Shown here: in pieces, positions 11,476 to 23,033 of the stretch | Position numbering within the stretch: position 1 is the first letter of the stretch | Layout of the letters: every line of letters starts with the position of its first letter | Assembly: GCA_015680685.1 (NCBI GenBank) | Contig: MNCI01025574.1 | Span: 1-64,000 of the forward strand | Length of the DNA stretch: 64,000 nucleotides | DNA from: Gnetum montanum | Lineage: Eukaryota; Streptophyta; Gnetopsida; Gnetales; Gnetaceae | Reading direction: 5' to 3' | Made by a program: the position numbers and the translations under genes | The notes under the pieces: model-generated | Seen by the model: only the letters and a program-made list of their open reading frames with translations | Databases searched by the model: none | Told to the model about the DNA's origin: nothing

Positions 11476-13590
11476 TCAACTCTTCAAAATTGGATAATAC
11501 GTTCCTTGGTAGTCTGAAGTTGATGAAGAAGATCAGATGATCCTAGGTAGTGGTGGTTCATGAGGCTCTAAGAAACCTTTACTAGCTTCATGCAGTGGTT
11601 GTGGTTGTCTTGATACTGCTACAACTTTAGGTGGAAGGAAAAAAGCATCCAATAGTGCTTTCATTTTCTCCTCCTTACTTCTAGGATCATGCACTATCTA
11701 TGCAACTTCCCTAATGTTGGTTGAAATAGGCACATCCTAAGGACACAGAGTCATTGGAAACAACTCCTTGGCATTGAAAAACTAGGCAACACATTGTTTG
11801 CATTCAATGTTGAATGCTCTCACTATGTTCTTCAACTCTTAGTAGTCATTCATCCATTTGGATAGGTTCTTGGTGATAAATCATTGATCTCTGAATTATC
11901 CTCTGAGAACTTTGAGTTCAACGTTAACATTTTCAAGCTTTTTCTTGGTGTCCTTGTGATGTTTGAACTCGGCCTCGTATAGAAAATACAAGCTAGCCAC
12001 TTGTTTTTCTAACTCTAATTGTAGCTATCTGGTAGTGAACATTGCTAGGTTTATGTAATGGAGATTGGTCAACTCCATTTACTCTATCATCTTCTCAATT
12101 TGTAACTCCTTTAAGTGGATCTCCACTTTGTTGTAGGTATCAATCCCATCAAGAATGGGCTACCACATATCTCTTCCTTACTAGAGTTGTTGGAGGCCTT
12201 CATTCATTTTTCTCTTTTCCATCTAGATTTGTTTTTCATTCACTTCTTTTTGCAAAGTAACATAGTCCCTATAGTGATTTTTCACTTTCTCAAATTTGAG
12301 TGCTTTGTTCTTCCAGGTGGTGATCTTAATGGAAAACTTTTGATGCCAGGTGTGTACCTCCTCCATTGGAAGATTATAGTTCTTCATGGCCAATTTTCTT
12401 GGTTTAGTATTTACCCTAGCAAGTTACTCATACTATTGATGAAAGAATTCTTGCATTTGATTTCTCTAAGCATCAACATTTTGCAGGCGATGATTTTGTG
12501 TGATCAATGCTTCATTCTCTTGATGTAGCTAATTCAAGTTCTTTTTTATTGAGTACGTTTTAGCTTCTGATACAAATTGTTTCAAGATGGCCATTACTAC
12601 TTCCTCCTTAGCCTTCTAAAATCATTCTTAAAGCTACTTGATANCTTCGTGCCTAACTTGCAGAAGAAGCAATCCTCAACCTAGTAGTAACAAGAGATGA
12701 GGCTATCAAGTAGCTTTAAGAATGATTTTAGAAGGCTAAGGAGGAAGTAGTAATGGCCATCTTGAAACAATTTGTATCAGAAGCTAAAACGTACTCAATA
12801 AAAAAGAACTTGAATTAGCTACATCAAGAGAATGAAGCATTGATCACACAAAATCATCGCCTGCAAAATGTTGATGCTTAGAGAAATCAAATGCNATATA
12901 GATGATGTGTTGCTAGTGACACCATCGCCTCTTAAACATTGGGATCTAACCTCAAAGGTAGCTACATTCTTTGGGTAGAGAAAATGGGACCATCCCTCTC
13001 CATTTGGCTAATTGTTAGGGCCACCTCATTAAGGTGACTTATTGTTGGTTGATACACAGATGGATCCACCCCACTCGTTCCTACTTGTTATTTTTGTTCA
13101 CTTAAGAGTTCTTCTTAGATTTTACATAGATGCTTAATGGTTGCATAGGCCTATGATATTTTTTCCTAAGTGGTTGATGGTGGTAGCATCTCCTCTTATT
13201 AGGTTGTCACTGGCATTTTATCCTTCATGATTTTTGACCATGAGGCCAAGGGAGCACGCTTGAGAGTGTCACTAGAGTAGCAAACAATGCCTGCTCTTTT
13301 GCAAAGATTTTTGATGAGGCATGAAAAGGGAAAGGTCTTCCTTCCATATTTATTTTCTTTAACATGTTTTTCAATTTCCAATCATAATAGTTGTGGAAGG
13401 TTAATGGGGAACTTCTCGCTTAAAGTGGTACATGTTTGGGTAGAGAAAGCAATCACCTTGCTTGGCCTCAACGTTGGATTGAGGTGATAGGATATTAGAA
13501 TCAGCTATCAACCACTGGGTGCCCTCCTGTTTGGTGGCTAATACCTATAGACACCGTTTAATGTTAATTTCTTGTGTACACTGATTTCAT
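11476..13590 (-). pseudogene. Decayed second frame of element C (ORF-X): plant-transposon-protein-like segment plus coiled coil
   Basis: This frame sits where pol should be, between the protease remnant and the polypurine tract. Its first part (13590-13200) reads LRPSKVIAF, KFPINLPQLL, TFPFSCLIKNLCKRAGI. That resembles the domain annotated in plants as putative plant transposon protein (Pfam PF20167 from memory), found in Athila-derived proteins. The middle (about 12900-11880) is rich in Leu/Glu/Lys heptads such as LQLELEKQVASLYFLYEAEF and KKKLENVNVELKVL, suggesting a long coiled coil. The tail is Pro-rich, then Ser-rich, ending at 11476. Many stops interrupt the frame but phase is largely kept. 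A 250-bp block (12645-12894) bounded by N bases disrupts it. No catalytic motif is visible and the function is unknown. Confidence 0.6.
12453..12894. repeat. Perfect 191-bp inverted repeat bounded by single Ns
   Basis: Arm 12453-12643 is the exact reverse complement of 12704-12894, with a 60-base spacer. A single N lies at 12644, at the end of the left arm, and another at 12895, at the end of the right arm. Perfect identity inside a heavily mutated element, with Ns at both joints, points to an inverted mis-joined or gap-filled block rather than a biological palindrome. Confidence 0.9.
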
Positions 13591-13703
13591 GCCTTAATAT
13601 ATGTGCTTTTGATTGACCAAATATTTTGTACATAATTACACCCATTGCTATATCTAATGCATGGAATACCCTTCTTCTCAATCTTGCCTACCTCATTTTC
13701 CTT

Positions 13704-14006
13704 GGATATTTTGAGAGATAGGTCCCTTATGCCCATTTGTGTGTTTGCCATGCTTAACCAAGCTCTTCCCATAATGATGGGAAAGTCACTTTTGCAATTT
13801 TCCACCATGATTACCAAAAAATTAGCAAGATAGGACCACCCATAAATTGTGGTTACAATGTCCTCGACTAATCTCAAAGGAACAATAATTGACTAATTTG
13901 AGAATTCTAAATGGATGTTGCTCTTCTTAAGAGGTGGTAGGTTTTAGGTCTTATACATATCATGGGAGATGAGGTTAAATTTGGAACCAGAGTTAAGAAG
14001 AACCAT
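13704..14006 (-). pseudogene. Retropepsin (aspartic protease) remnant of element C
   Basis: The frame reads MVLLNSGSKFNLIS, then LEF..SIIVPLRLVEDIV, then FPIIMGRAWLSMANTQMG. This follows the Athila-type protease order LLDSGAxxNLLP, the middle beta strands, and VPIILGRPFLATxNAxID. The catalytic Asp of D-S-G is Asn (codon at 13992-13994, a G-to-A change in sense). In-frame stops occur after MYKT and LEFSN, so the copy is dead. It normally matures the Gag-Pol polyprotein. Confidence 0.7.
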
Positions 14007-14289
14007 GGCTTTTATCTAGCAATCTATAGACAAATGAGTGGACTTCCTAGATTAGATCTTTTTCTAAGAAGATTTTCAGCCTTGATCTAGTCAGAAATAG
14101 CATGAGTTAACATTATAGTGTAGATCCTAAATGTCTTGGTTTGAAGGGCACTCAAACGTATTTGATGTAGAAGATGAGGATGATGGAGATGTAGGACAAT
14201 CAGCTAAAGTAGGTTGTGAGGGCTAGAGAGGACTTCTAGGCTAGAAGAAAGGTCTTTTTCTTGATTGATTATCTAGATCACTTAGTTGA

Positions 14290-16569
14290 AAAACTAGATG
14301 TGAGTGTATAGTGCTTGTAGCATTTCATTGTTGTGGCTATGGAGGAATCTCACCCTACATAGACAAAGTAGGAGGTAATTAGGTTGAAGGTGGAGGTGTA
14401 GGTGTAGAGGGATGTGGAGGATGATAAGGATATGGATATGGGTTTTCCCTTTGAGTAGATGGAAAATGTGTTTTGTGGTACTCTGAAGGATGATAGTGAT
14501 ACTGGAAGGATGTATGACTTGCAAAAATTATAGGGGAGATAGGCTACTGAACATAGTACCTGTATAGATCTAGTTGCCTATAAGGGTACAACTACCTTGG
14601 TAGTGGCATTCTCCACAATTGTGATTGGTACCACTATTGGTATTGTTTATAAGGTTGTGGAGGAGTTCCACTTGGGTAGTAAGCTTATTGCTATTGGTGG
14701 AACTACCTTGGACTACCTTGAGGATAAGGCAATTGTCTTGGAGCTTGCCTACATGCTAGGTAAGGATTCAATGCATACACTCTAGACTCTTGTAAGTGTG
14801 ATACCATAGGGCAACATCCCTTGGGATGTTTGTATTGATAGATGTCACATTTAGTTCCATTGTTAGAGTCAGACTCCACACTTTGCCCTTACCTCTTTGG
14901 TAGGCACGTTTAGCTTCTTTTCACCTCTTGTGATTATGATCACTATTTTTCTCTTTGGATTCTTTAGCAATCTTCAAGGCTATTTGAAAATTTTTATCCA
15001 AAGAGTCCCATAAATTTTCAACCTTGGCTAAAATGTTAAAAATATATTTTTAAATAGTAAAGGTCTTTTTGTTCATCACTTCATTCAGTGGTGATTCCTC
15101 CTCATCACAAAATTGGACCTCTTGTTTTCTAATGGATGAGTCTCTATTATACTCTTCAACACTTTCCCTCTTTCACACCTCACCTTCTTCTTTTGTTACT
15201 TGCTCAATTAGCCTTTTAGTTTGATGGGCTCTTAGTTTAGACAATCTTCCTTGGGCATACACCCCAAGGGCTCTTCTTATTTCGGATTTGATCCCATCTA
15301 TGATGTGGAAAATTTTTTCCCTCTAAGAATAACCATGGCTAGGACATCAGTGTAAGAGTGAATAAAATTAGACCATGGTAGCATCCAAGGGTTCATGTAC
15401 TCCTTATTTCCATCCTTGGATTTGCCTTCTTAGATTAGAAACTGTAGAGTACGCCTGGTATTTATCATTGAATAGCTCTAACATGGTACTTCATTAGCAA
15501 ATGAATTCTAGCTTTAAGAATTAGTATTAACTTTTAGCTTCCTTAATGGGTATCCTTGGGAAAAGCTTTAGTTTCTACCACTTATTTTCTATGTTCTATT
15601 GGGCATAGGAATCTTGAAAAGCTTGTAGATGTATTTGTGGATTAGAGTTGTATCCTCCCTCAAATCTTAAGATGTTGTTCATATCTAGGTGCTTGATTTG
15701 AATATCTTTCATATGTGTAGTTGGGGTTTTAATTGCCTTTGCAATGTTGAGCATACTTCGAGTTGCTAATAGAGGTTTAGCATCATTACTACGTCGATGA
15801 TATTTATGATGCTTTTGACCACCCTTTCAGTTTTGGTGGCCTTCATGATAATTGGAGTTTTGTTGACACCTTCATCATGATTTTCTTAATGGTGGCTTCC
15901 ATGAGAATCATCAAATGAAAAGGAATGTTTAGAATTCGATGAAGAGGATGAAGAGGAAGGTGGACGACCACCACCACCATAGTGTCCACCACCACTCTTA
16001 CACTTATTATGATCACCATACTTAGATCCCTTATGGTTGTGGTGCTTGCCTATGTCCCTACTTTGGCTATCACTCTTTCTTGAACCTATTTTATGAATAG
16101 TTGATCGTAGGGTTAGGTTCACACCTTCATCATCTGTAATAGGGGATGGAGAATCTTCATGTTGAGAATCTTTAACAGGAGGATACTTAATGTCATCTTG
16201 ATTTAGTAGGAACAAGGGATTGGTATAATTTTTTTCCTTTATAGCTTCATGGAGTTTCTCTTGACATTGATCTCATTTGCATTGTGTCTCAGTAGGATAG
16301 TAGTTTTCAGTGACATATCCATCCACAACACATTCTTCATGAAGATCTGCTATGTCCAACTTCCTAAGGATCTTGAATAGAATCCTAGGAATATATCTAT
16401 TAAGGGGAAAGATAATGTTTCCTTCCATATCATGCCATCGCATCTGTTCATCCTGATGTAGGATGATGGTGAAATTTGACACAAACTCATCTAGATGAGT
16501 GTATACCACCTTGCATTCTTATGGGTCTAGTGGTTTGGTATCTTCATGCTTGTAAGAAGAAGAAGATAT
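14290..16569 (-). pseudogene. Decayed gag of element C (Athila-like)
   Basis: The frame begins ATA-TCT-TCT-TCT at 16569; the homologue at 38198 has ATG-TCT-TCT, so the start codon was probably lost by G-to-A. An N-terminal segment (16509-16273), a Ser/His/Gly-rich linker (16215-15886) and the gag core follow: KLKLFPRIPIKEAK near 15550, and FYSLLH, a stop, CPSHGYS near 15340. This corresponds to the retrotrans_gag signature seen in Athila (L-x-L-F-P...A-x-x-W; E-A-W-x-R-F..L-L-x-x-C-P-H-H-G). A cysteine motif CDIYQYKHPKGCC (14849-14811) and a Tyr/Pro-rich tail to about 14290 complete it. Several stops and at least one frameshift are present. Gag forms the virus-like particle. Confidence 0.75.
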
Positions 16570-16705
16570 TTTACAAAAAAAGATAAAATTATCAGTGTGC
16601 TTTTATAATTTTATGTATAGTGAAAATGATATTGACCTTGAGATTCATATAATGATATTAATGGTATTCACTTAAACCTAAATAGTGCATATTTCACAAA
16701 CAAAT

Positions 16706-16724
16706 TCCTTGGCAAGGGCACTAA
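16706..16724 (-). other. Primer-binding site, tRNA-Asp type (element C)
   Basis: The minus strand after the 5' LTR reads TTAGTGCCCTTGCCAAGGA. Against the complement of the plant tRNA-Asp 3' end (TTGGCGCCGTTGCCGGGGA, recalled from memory, first T being spacer) 14 of 19 positions agree; four of the five differences are C-to-T or G-to-A. Confidence 0.8.
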
Positions 16725-17631
16725 TGATGAGTGGGAAGATACCCCTCCAACCAACCATATGAATCATAAAGCATTCATGTGTAATCTAGCTCAATTTTGT
16801 GAGCTTTATCATTTCCAGTGCATTAGTACTTTAGGAAGTGAATCTAGCCTTAAGGCCAATCATTGTCTTTTCAATTACACTTGTGACATTCATTGGTATG
16901 GTTAAGTGTAACTAAGGCATCTAATTTTTATCATTTTATGTTTTATAATTTGGTGCTCAAATGTAGATAAATGTAATTTAATTAACTAATCTAAATTAAC
17001 TAGTTTACTAGCATTTAACTAATCCTAACATAAGCATTTGATCCCACATTCTGTGCATGTACTAAACTAATGTATCCACTGCTAGGTGACCAAGTGCTAC
17101 ACTACTAGGCCTACCAAGCAATAATGCTACTAGGATTACCAACCGAATAGGTGTTCTGCTTGAAGCAGTCATATTTATGTGTGTAATCTATTTGGCTTAA
17201 TTACTTCATTAACATAATAACTGAAAAATAATTAATAACTAGTTGAAAAAATTTAATAAATAACTAAAAAAATTAAAGAATAAATGAAATAGCTAATCTA
17301 TCTAGAGTGCTACAAGGTTTGTCAGAAAGCTAGTCTTTATTACCATACACATTGTCATGCTTAGGTACAATAATGATTGAATAAAGATTCATACAATTAA
17401 TGACTCCTATTGTGAGCACTTGGGGGAAAAATTATAACTTTTGAATGGAAAAAATGCAAGAGCTCCACTACAACTACAATCAACTTATGCCATAAATGCA
17501 GTTGCAAGCATGTATTCATAGCCAACACATGATACTATGTCGATGGGGCATGGTCGACACATGGTAAGATGTGTTGACTAGGCCTCGTTGATGAGGCCCA
17601 GTCGATGTAGTCAACTTAACACAACTCATTA
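16725..17631 (-). repeat. 5' LTR of element C (907 bp)
   Basis: This is the partner of 10373-11293. In element sense it starts TAATGAGT at 17631 (the family start is TGATGAGT) and ends CCCACTCATCA at 16725, next to the primer site. CpG-rich U3 subrepeats lie at about 17530-17617. Confidence 0.9.
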
Positions 17632-17636
17632 CTATA
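17632..17636. repeat. Target-site duplication CTATA, right copy
   Basis: Identical to 10368-10372; see the left copy. Confidence 0.9.
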
Positions 17637-17837
17637 GGAATAAAAACCAATAGAAATGGAAAAAGGAAACTTGCTCCTAATCAAACCACTGTACTTATCA
17701 TACATGGTAGGTTTTCTTGTATTTTTAATGTCCGCAACCATGTTTATTAAATATTTTGTATAATGCATATTATTAGAGTACAGTTTGATATCCATGAATA
17801 TACATGAATTCGTTATCATTGTTCATATGGCCCAAAT

Positions 17838-19453
17838 GTTACTATAGGAATGACACCTAAGGAAGGAAGAAAAAGAAACAAGACTAATAGAAAGTCTAGT
17901 TGTCAATGTAATTTCATAGTTTACATTAAGTGTGGCACTTACCATGTTGCATGCATTCTATATAAAGAAATGAATCATGTTGACACATCAAGAGCTTATT
18001 GTCATGGCTTGTTTAGTTCCATGTCAGATAGAAGAGATGCTAAGTCAATACATATTTTCCCTAAGATACACTAAAGGATAGTTCCATTATGGAATGAAGG
18101 GTTTCTAGTAAATATAATTTATGAGAGATATATTAAGAATCTATTCAACGAAGGGCAAGGATTCAAGGTATCATGGAAAAGAGACATGTTTCTTCTTTAA
18201 AAGAACATTTATAATATTTACAAAGATGTTACACTGAAATACAAAAATAGTGAGCATGATCAAATTAGTACATTCCTATGGTACAAAAGCACCACAGATT
18301 GTTTTCCTTTTACTATTAAGAGGAGAACATTAAATAGTCTATCCCAATAATGATCAAGTTGTAATAGCCATGGATGTTGAAAAAGATGATAGGTATATCT
18401 CAAAATAACATACTTGCTATGGATTCAACCTTCAACACCAACAAATATGGATTAACAAGAATTTTGGGTATTTATTACAAATCATGTATAAAGAAAATTT
18501 TGTATTGTAATTGGCTCATTTTTCTAATATAAATGGTATTTTTCTAAATAGCTCAATCTTTACATGGTAATGAATATCAATTCATACTATAGTGGACTAC
18601 CTATAGCATGGGTGATCTCCACTAGGTGTACAAAGAGGGATATCACAACTTGGCTTTTTGAATTGATGAGAAGATTCAAGTCTGGAGAGCCAGTATGGAC
18701 AATAAATGCTTTCATGCTAGATGATTCAATAACTGAAATGAATGTAGTAAGGTAATAGTTAAAACACTTAAATTTATTNNNNNNNNNNNNNNNNNNNNNN
18801 NNNNNNNNNNNNNNNNNNNNNNNNNNNNNNNNNNNNNNNNNNNNNNNNNNNNNNNNNNNNNNNNNNNNNNNNNNNNNNNNNNNNNNNNNNNNNNNNNNNN
18901 NNAAACAATGTTGTAGAGTCCTATCATGGATTTCTAAAAGGAAAATTCTTAAGAGATATTAGAAATAGGAAATATTGTTGCATTGATTAGCTTATATGGA
19001 CTTTGACAAAGGTATAATTATATTATTGGAATAACGCAAGACCTAAAATTGCAGGATATCTAAAAAATACAAAGGATAGAGAAATTAATAAAAAGTCATG
19101 AGAAAATGCTATTGAAATCTATGATGATGATTGCAAACAAGTCCTGGATAAAGAAGATGAATATCTTGTGTCGAGTGAAAATTCTATTGAAATGAGATAC
19201 TTGGTACAAGGTGTCTAAGGTGTTCTCTTTCAGTATTTTTTGTGAGTGTAGATGGTCCAACCTTAGTCTTTTTTGCAACCATTCAATGCAAGCTTTGATA
19301 TTAGTCAAAGGACATACTAGTGCATATAAGTTCATCTTTAGAGATGATTATTTTGATTTGAGAATTCCTTTTGAGCTAAATTCATTTATTTCTCATAAGT
19401 TGCTAAGCTTTGAAGAGGCATCACAGTTAGGGATGATACCTGAGACATTTTGA
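17838..19453 (+). pseudogene. Decayed Mutator-like transposase with SWIM zinc finger
   Basis: Three collinear plus-strand blocks survive. 17850-18074 has a basic Cys-containing stretch (SSCQCNFIVYIKCGTYHVA) as in the N-terminal DNA-binding part of plant MULE proteins. 18564-18755 reads YYSGLPIAWVISTR and FMLDDSITEM, matching the MULE core IPVAWVI..F-x-x-D-D-x-x-x-E. 18903-19453 contains VESYHG, YYWNNARPKIAGYLKN, and a SWIM finger FCECRWSNLSLFCNH (C-x-C-x9-C-x-H intact). Stops and frameshifts separate the blocks, and a 124-N gap removes the region after the core. It would have cut and pasted a Mutator-type DNA transposon in the nucleus. No terminal inverted repeats were identified. Element C lies immediately upstream and seems to have split its N-terminus. 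Confidence 0.75.
18779..18902. other. Assembly gap (124 Ns)
   Basis: A run of N inside the MULE remnant; the transposase segment between the core and the C-terminal block is lost here. Confidence 1.
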
Positions 19454-21206
19454 GCAACCACTAGGAAATCAGATGGTAATGAGGTATAGAGCAGTACAAT
19501 ATCTTCCCATGAGAATAATAAAAAGGACATTAAAAAATCAAATGAGTAATTGGAAACATTTAAGGACAATGTAGATGCAAGCTGGATATAAAAAATACCA
19601 AAATTGAAAAAGACATTCAAAAATTTTGCAAAGAATATGCCCATAGATAGATTATTCTTGAACTTGAAAAATATGTTAAGTAGATTTAGTCTAAGTTTTT
19701 TTTTTTTTTAACAAAATATTGTCAAGTTGTGATAGCCCTACTAAAAATCAACAAAATAATATTTCTACTTAAAAGTGTCATAGAAAACTATTTATAGAAG
19801 GTAGAGACATAATCTAGATTCAATGAATTAATTTTGAAAATCTAATTTATGATTGTTAAGTGTAACTTTGTAACATATCTTAGTTTTTATTTGTAGAATG
19901 TAATGAACATGGCCAAGGTTACAACTAGAACTCATCTCCCTCACATTCAAATCTGATGTAGTAGAATGCCTAGGTTGCATGAAGGAAAAAAATTTATGAT
20001 GTTGGTTGCCTTTAGGCTTACATGGAGTGCATAATTTTTTGTGTGTTAGTAGGAAAGACAATTCCCTTTAGTTATGATTTGAGCTAGTATTTATCTCTTA
20101 GATGCTACAAATTATGTCCCCAATCATGTCATCTCTTATGGTAGCCCTATTGTGCTTTCTGGTTGTATGTTTTTGAATAGTCAAATAGTAATTATAATAG
20201 CTAAAACAAATTAATGAAGTTTTGATCTACTCTTCTATCCCAATCTACACATATATGGTTCAATTTAACTTAATTGAGAATTTTTGTGCACATAGTTACA
20301 CTCATTCATCTTGCAATGTCATGAGTCAGCACTAATGGCGATGATAGGTAGGGCATGTATATTTGTACCCTTTTTTCAATTTTTTTTTGTCTTAGTGTGC
20401 TAGAAGTTTTTTTTGCAATGGATTATGAGGAAAAATTTCAAATTCTTGAATTTTATCAAAGCGCGTTGGTGCAACTCTATTCCATTTCCTACCCTAAGCT
20501 TAACACATATAATATAGTCAACCATATTAGTTCTAGTCTCCAAAAACTTTAACATCACCGATGAAATTTCAAAAATAAAAATTACAAGCACTAATGCCAA
20601 GTTTTAAAAAACATTCAAATAATTGTACCAATATGTATAGTAAAATGTCTATGCTTTAGTGGAAAAGAAAAAGGCTGAAGCATGATATAATACAGGTTTT
20701 AGGTAAAAATTTTAGGAATTTCAATGTCCATCGTCCATCATTATTAGTAAACAGTAATTAGAATTTTAGTTCATTCATGTACCAACCATAACCTCTTCTA
20801 TTCTAGCAAATGGTGAAAGATGTAGCATTGTTGGTAAGGCTTAATTTGACCATAATTGATGATGAATGATAACTCTATAATTTTACCTTTATCCAAGGAA
20901 TTATGCTTCAAAGGGTATGTGAAGAAAATTTAAGTTGCGCTCTCTTCAAGTAAGCTTCATGTTGTGTAAGCTTTATTTATTCTTTTTGCAAGTCTTGAAC
21001 TAAAACAATTTGAATGCTATGAGCTGAACTAATTGTTGGAAAAGTTACAATAAACATAGTTATATTATTTGCCTCAAAGTTGTTCTCTTATTTCTGTTTA
21101 TTTATGTTATTGTCATTTGCTTATTTATATTCCTCCTATAAATCTTGGGTTTTTCTAGTTGAGTTTGTTCCAAGACTTTTAATTTACTAAGTAGGAGTAT
21201 TTCAAG
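19454..21206. other. Unassigned AT-rich sequence
   Basis: No convincing frame or repeat. The last few hundred bases precede a copia gag start and may contain its LTR and leader, but no LTR boundary was identified. Confidence 0.35.
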
Positions 21207-21310
21207 ATGGCAAGTGGTACTAAGTACATTGAAGAAATAGAAAAGTTTAATGGTAATAACTACAATCTTTGAAAGCATGCTTCATTGAAATTAAACCAAA
21301 GAACATGAAA
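21207..21310 (+). pseudogene. Ty1/copia gag start (fragment)
   Basis: From ATG 21207 the frame reads MASGTKYIEEIEKFNGNNYN, then L and a stop where copia Gag proteins have L-W. This is the common N-terminus of plant copia Gag (MASGTKY...EKFNGxNFxLW). Similarity fades after about 30 codons and no later domain was found. Confidence 0.55.
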
Positions 21311-22094
21311 ATTGAAGACTAGAATCAGTTAGATTCATACTTAAAATTTACAGAAATAGCTGTCTCATTAGGAGACTATCTTCAGTGTTAATAGAAGCCT
21401 AATAAGAAACAAACTTAGGTTGAGCAAGACAATTCTATGCCATGAAATCCCAATGAAAATACATGAGAAAGTAGATTTTATTAGAAGTGCAAATATAACC
21501 TAAGTTATGAAATCTCAAAAGAAAAAGATAGTGGAAGTAGAATTTTAAGTTTTTGAATTTTTAATGCAATGTATTTTATCTTCATAGAAAGGTAGTTCAT
21601 AAAAAAATGATTAAATAAAGTCTAGTATACTATAAGGACAAGATGGAAGGAGGCAAACATAGGGTCAATAGTAGCTTAGCTCCCATGCTATTGCACAAGA
21701 TGCTCGAAGAGAGAAGGATGAATATCACTAGGCTCGGGAACAGGAAGCATAGGAGGAACATTTACATTAGGAGGTTCAGTTCAAATAAAACCTGATACAA
21801 AGTCCTAAGGACTTTAGTGCTCTGATATGTAGCTAGTATGGCTAGAGATGCATGCTAAGCTAATTTAGCATCACCTTGTCTTAATCATGAGTGGTGGGAC
21901 TAAATATTATGAAAAGGAGGCACATCACTTTTATGTGTTACATGTCAAGGTGCAACATCATATGTGGTTATTTGCATAGGTGATTCTAGATTTTCATTAA
22001 TAGAGAAGAACCTAGGGGATGCACTTGAAATGGACATTGGTACATGTGAAATTTTCATTGCTGCATCTTCACATAGAAAACATAGTTTCTTACC
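21311..22094. other. Unassigned sequence after the copia gag start
   Basis: Probably decayed retroelement interior; nothing specific was recognised. Confidence 0.3.
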
Positions 22095-23033
22095 ATGGTT
22101 TCTGAAGTGGAGTTTGATGAAACTAGTTGGTCTTATAATAACATCACACCTCAACGAAGAGTTCTTGTGAGGGCTATTCACATCAATCTTCTTGTTTTCA
22201 CTCATCACACACATGTGATGTCTTTTGCATTGATGGTCCTACTTCATTTGGAGGGATATTTTTCATTGAACTACCCCCACATTTTACCTAGGAGGATGCA
22301 AATCCTTACTAGGGATGTATTAACAATTCCATTTTCTTCAATCACATATGCTCTTTTTAAGTGTTGGTAGATTTCACCTCCTAATCATGATGCAAAGGAG
22401 GTTCTAGTGTTTAGTGAAGATCAATTGCCTCATTTGGGATGTGCATTTTATACTCAATAGGTTTTTAAGACTCATTTTAATGATATGATATGGTGCCCTA
22501 ATCCTCAAGTGCCATAGGATGATGGCAAGGCTAGATGGGATGAGTACTATGGTGAAGGTGATCATCCCCATGTTATTCATGTTCATACACTATAGTAGCA
22601 ATATTTTGGAGATGGGGCTACCATTTTTCAATACTTGGAGGCAATGGAGGCTATGATAACAACACGCATAGATGGTCTTTCCATAGGGATTGATGCATTT
22701 GAATCTTAGATGCATCAACATTTTGGCCACCTGGAGAGGAGACAAACCCATCTTGCCATCAACTATGGAAAAATAGCTTAATATACATTTTAGTAGTTGA
22801 GGGCGTTGCACAAAAATATTAGTTTAGGAAAGCTGGTGAAAGACATTCCTGATCCTAATTTGATGGGCATGATTACACTAGACCCCATAGCAAAGGTAGG
22901 ACCATCAAATATGACTTAGATGGCAGATAACCCTATTGAGTAGGTTGATGACACTATGATTGAGGATGATTTCATTAACACTAAAGTTGTAGAAGCAATG
23001 GAGGAAGATACTCATGTGGAGGACATTGAATAG
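22095..23033 (+). pseudogene. Decayed frame of unknown function (about 310 codons)
   Basis: A single frame runs from 22095 with a 91-codon open start (EVEFDETSWSYNNITPQRR...), then continues through isolated stops with protein-like composition: EVLVFSEDQLPHLGCAFYTQ, WDEYYGEGDHPHVIHVHT, IFQYLEAMEAMITTRIDGL, and an acidic end (DDTMIEDDF, MEEDTHVEDIE) before TAG. Retained phase over about 900 bp suggests a former protein, most likely retroelement-borne given the setting. I do not recognise the family. Confidence 0.45.

Larger units (their letters stand above)
10373..17631 (-). mobile_element. Complete but pol-less Athila-like LTR retrotransposon (element C, 7.26 kb)
   Basis: All structural parts are present on the minus strand: 5' LTR 16725-17631, tRNA-Asp-type primer site 16706-16724, decayed gag, a retropepsin remnant, a second long decayed frame, a GGGGGTA polypurine tract at 11294-11300, 3' LTR 10373-11293, and CTATA target duplications on both sides. 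LTRs begin TGATGA and end TCATCA (TCATTA at the outer end of the 5' LTR). The two LTRs differ at many sites and every frame has stops, so the insertion is old. No reverse transcriptase, RNase H or integrase motif was found in the 5.4 kb interior, so it must have depended on enzymes supplied elsewhere. Its LTR tail and gag match elements at 37236-43676 and 49490-50990. It appears nested inside a Mutator-like transposase gene. Confidence 0.9.

Noticed and set aside
12115-12528. 137-codon plus-strand frame
   Set aside because: It runs antisense to ORF-X of element C and overlaps the mis-joined inverted block; no protein similarity.
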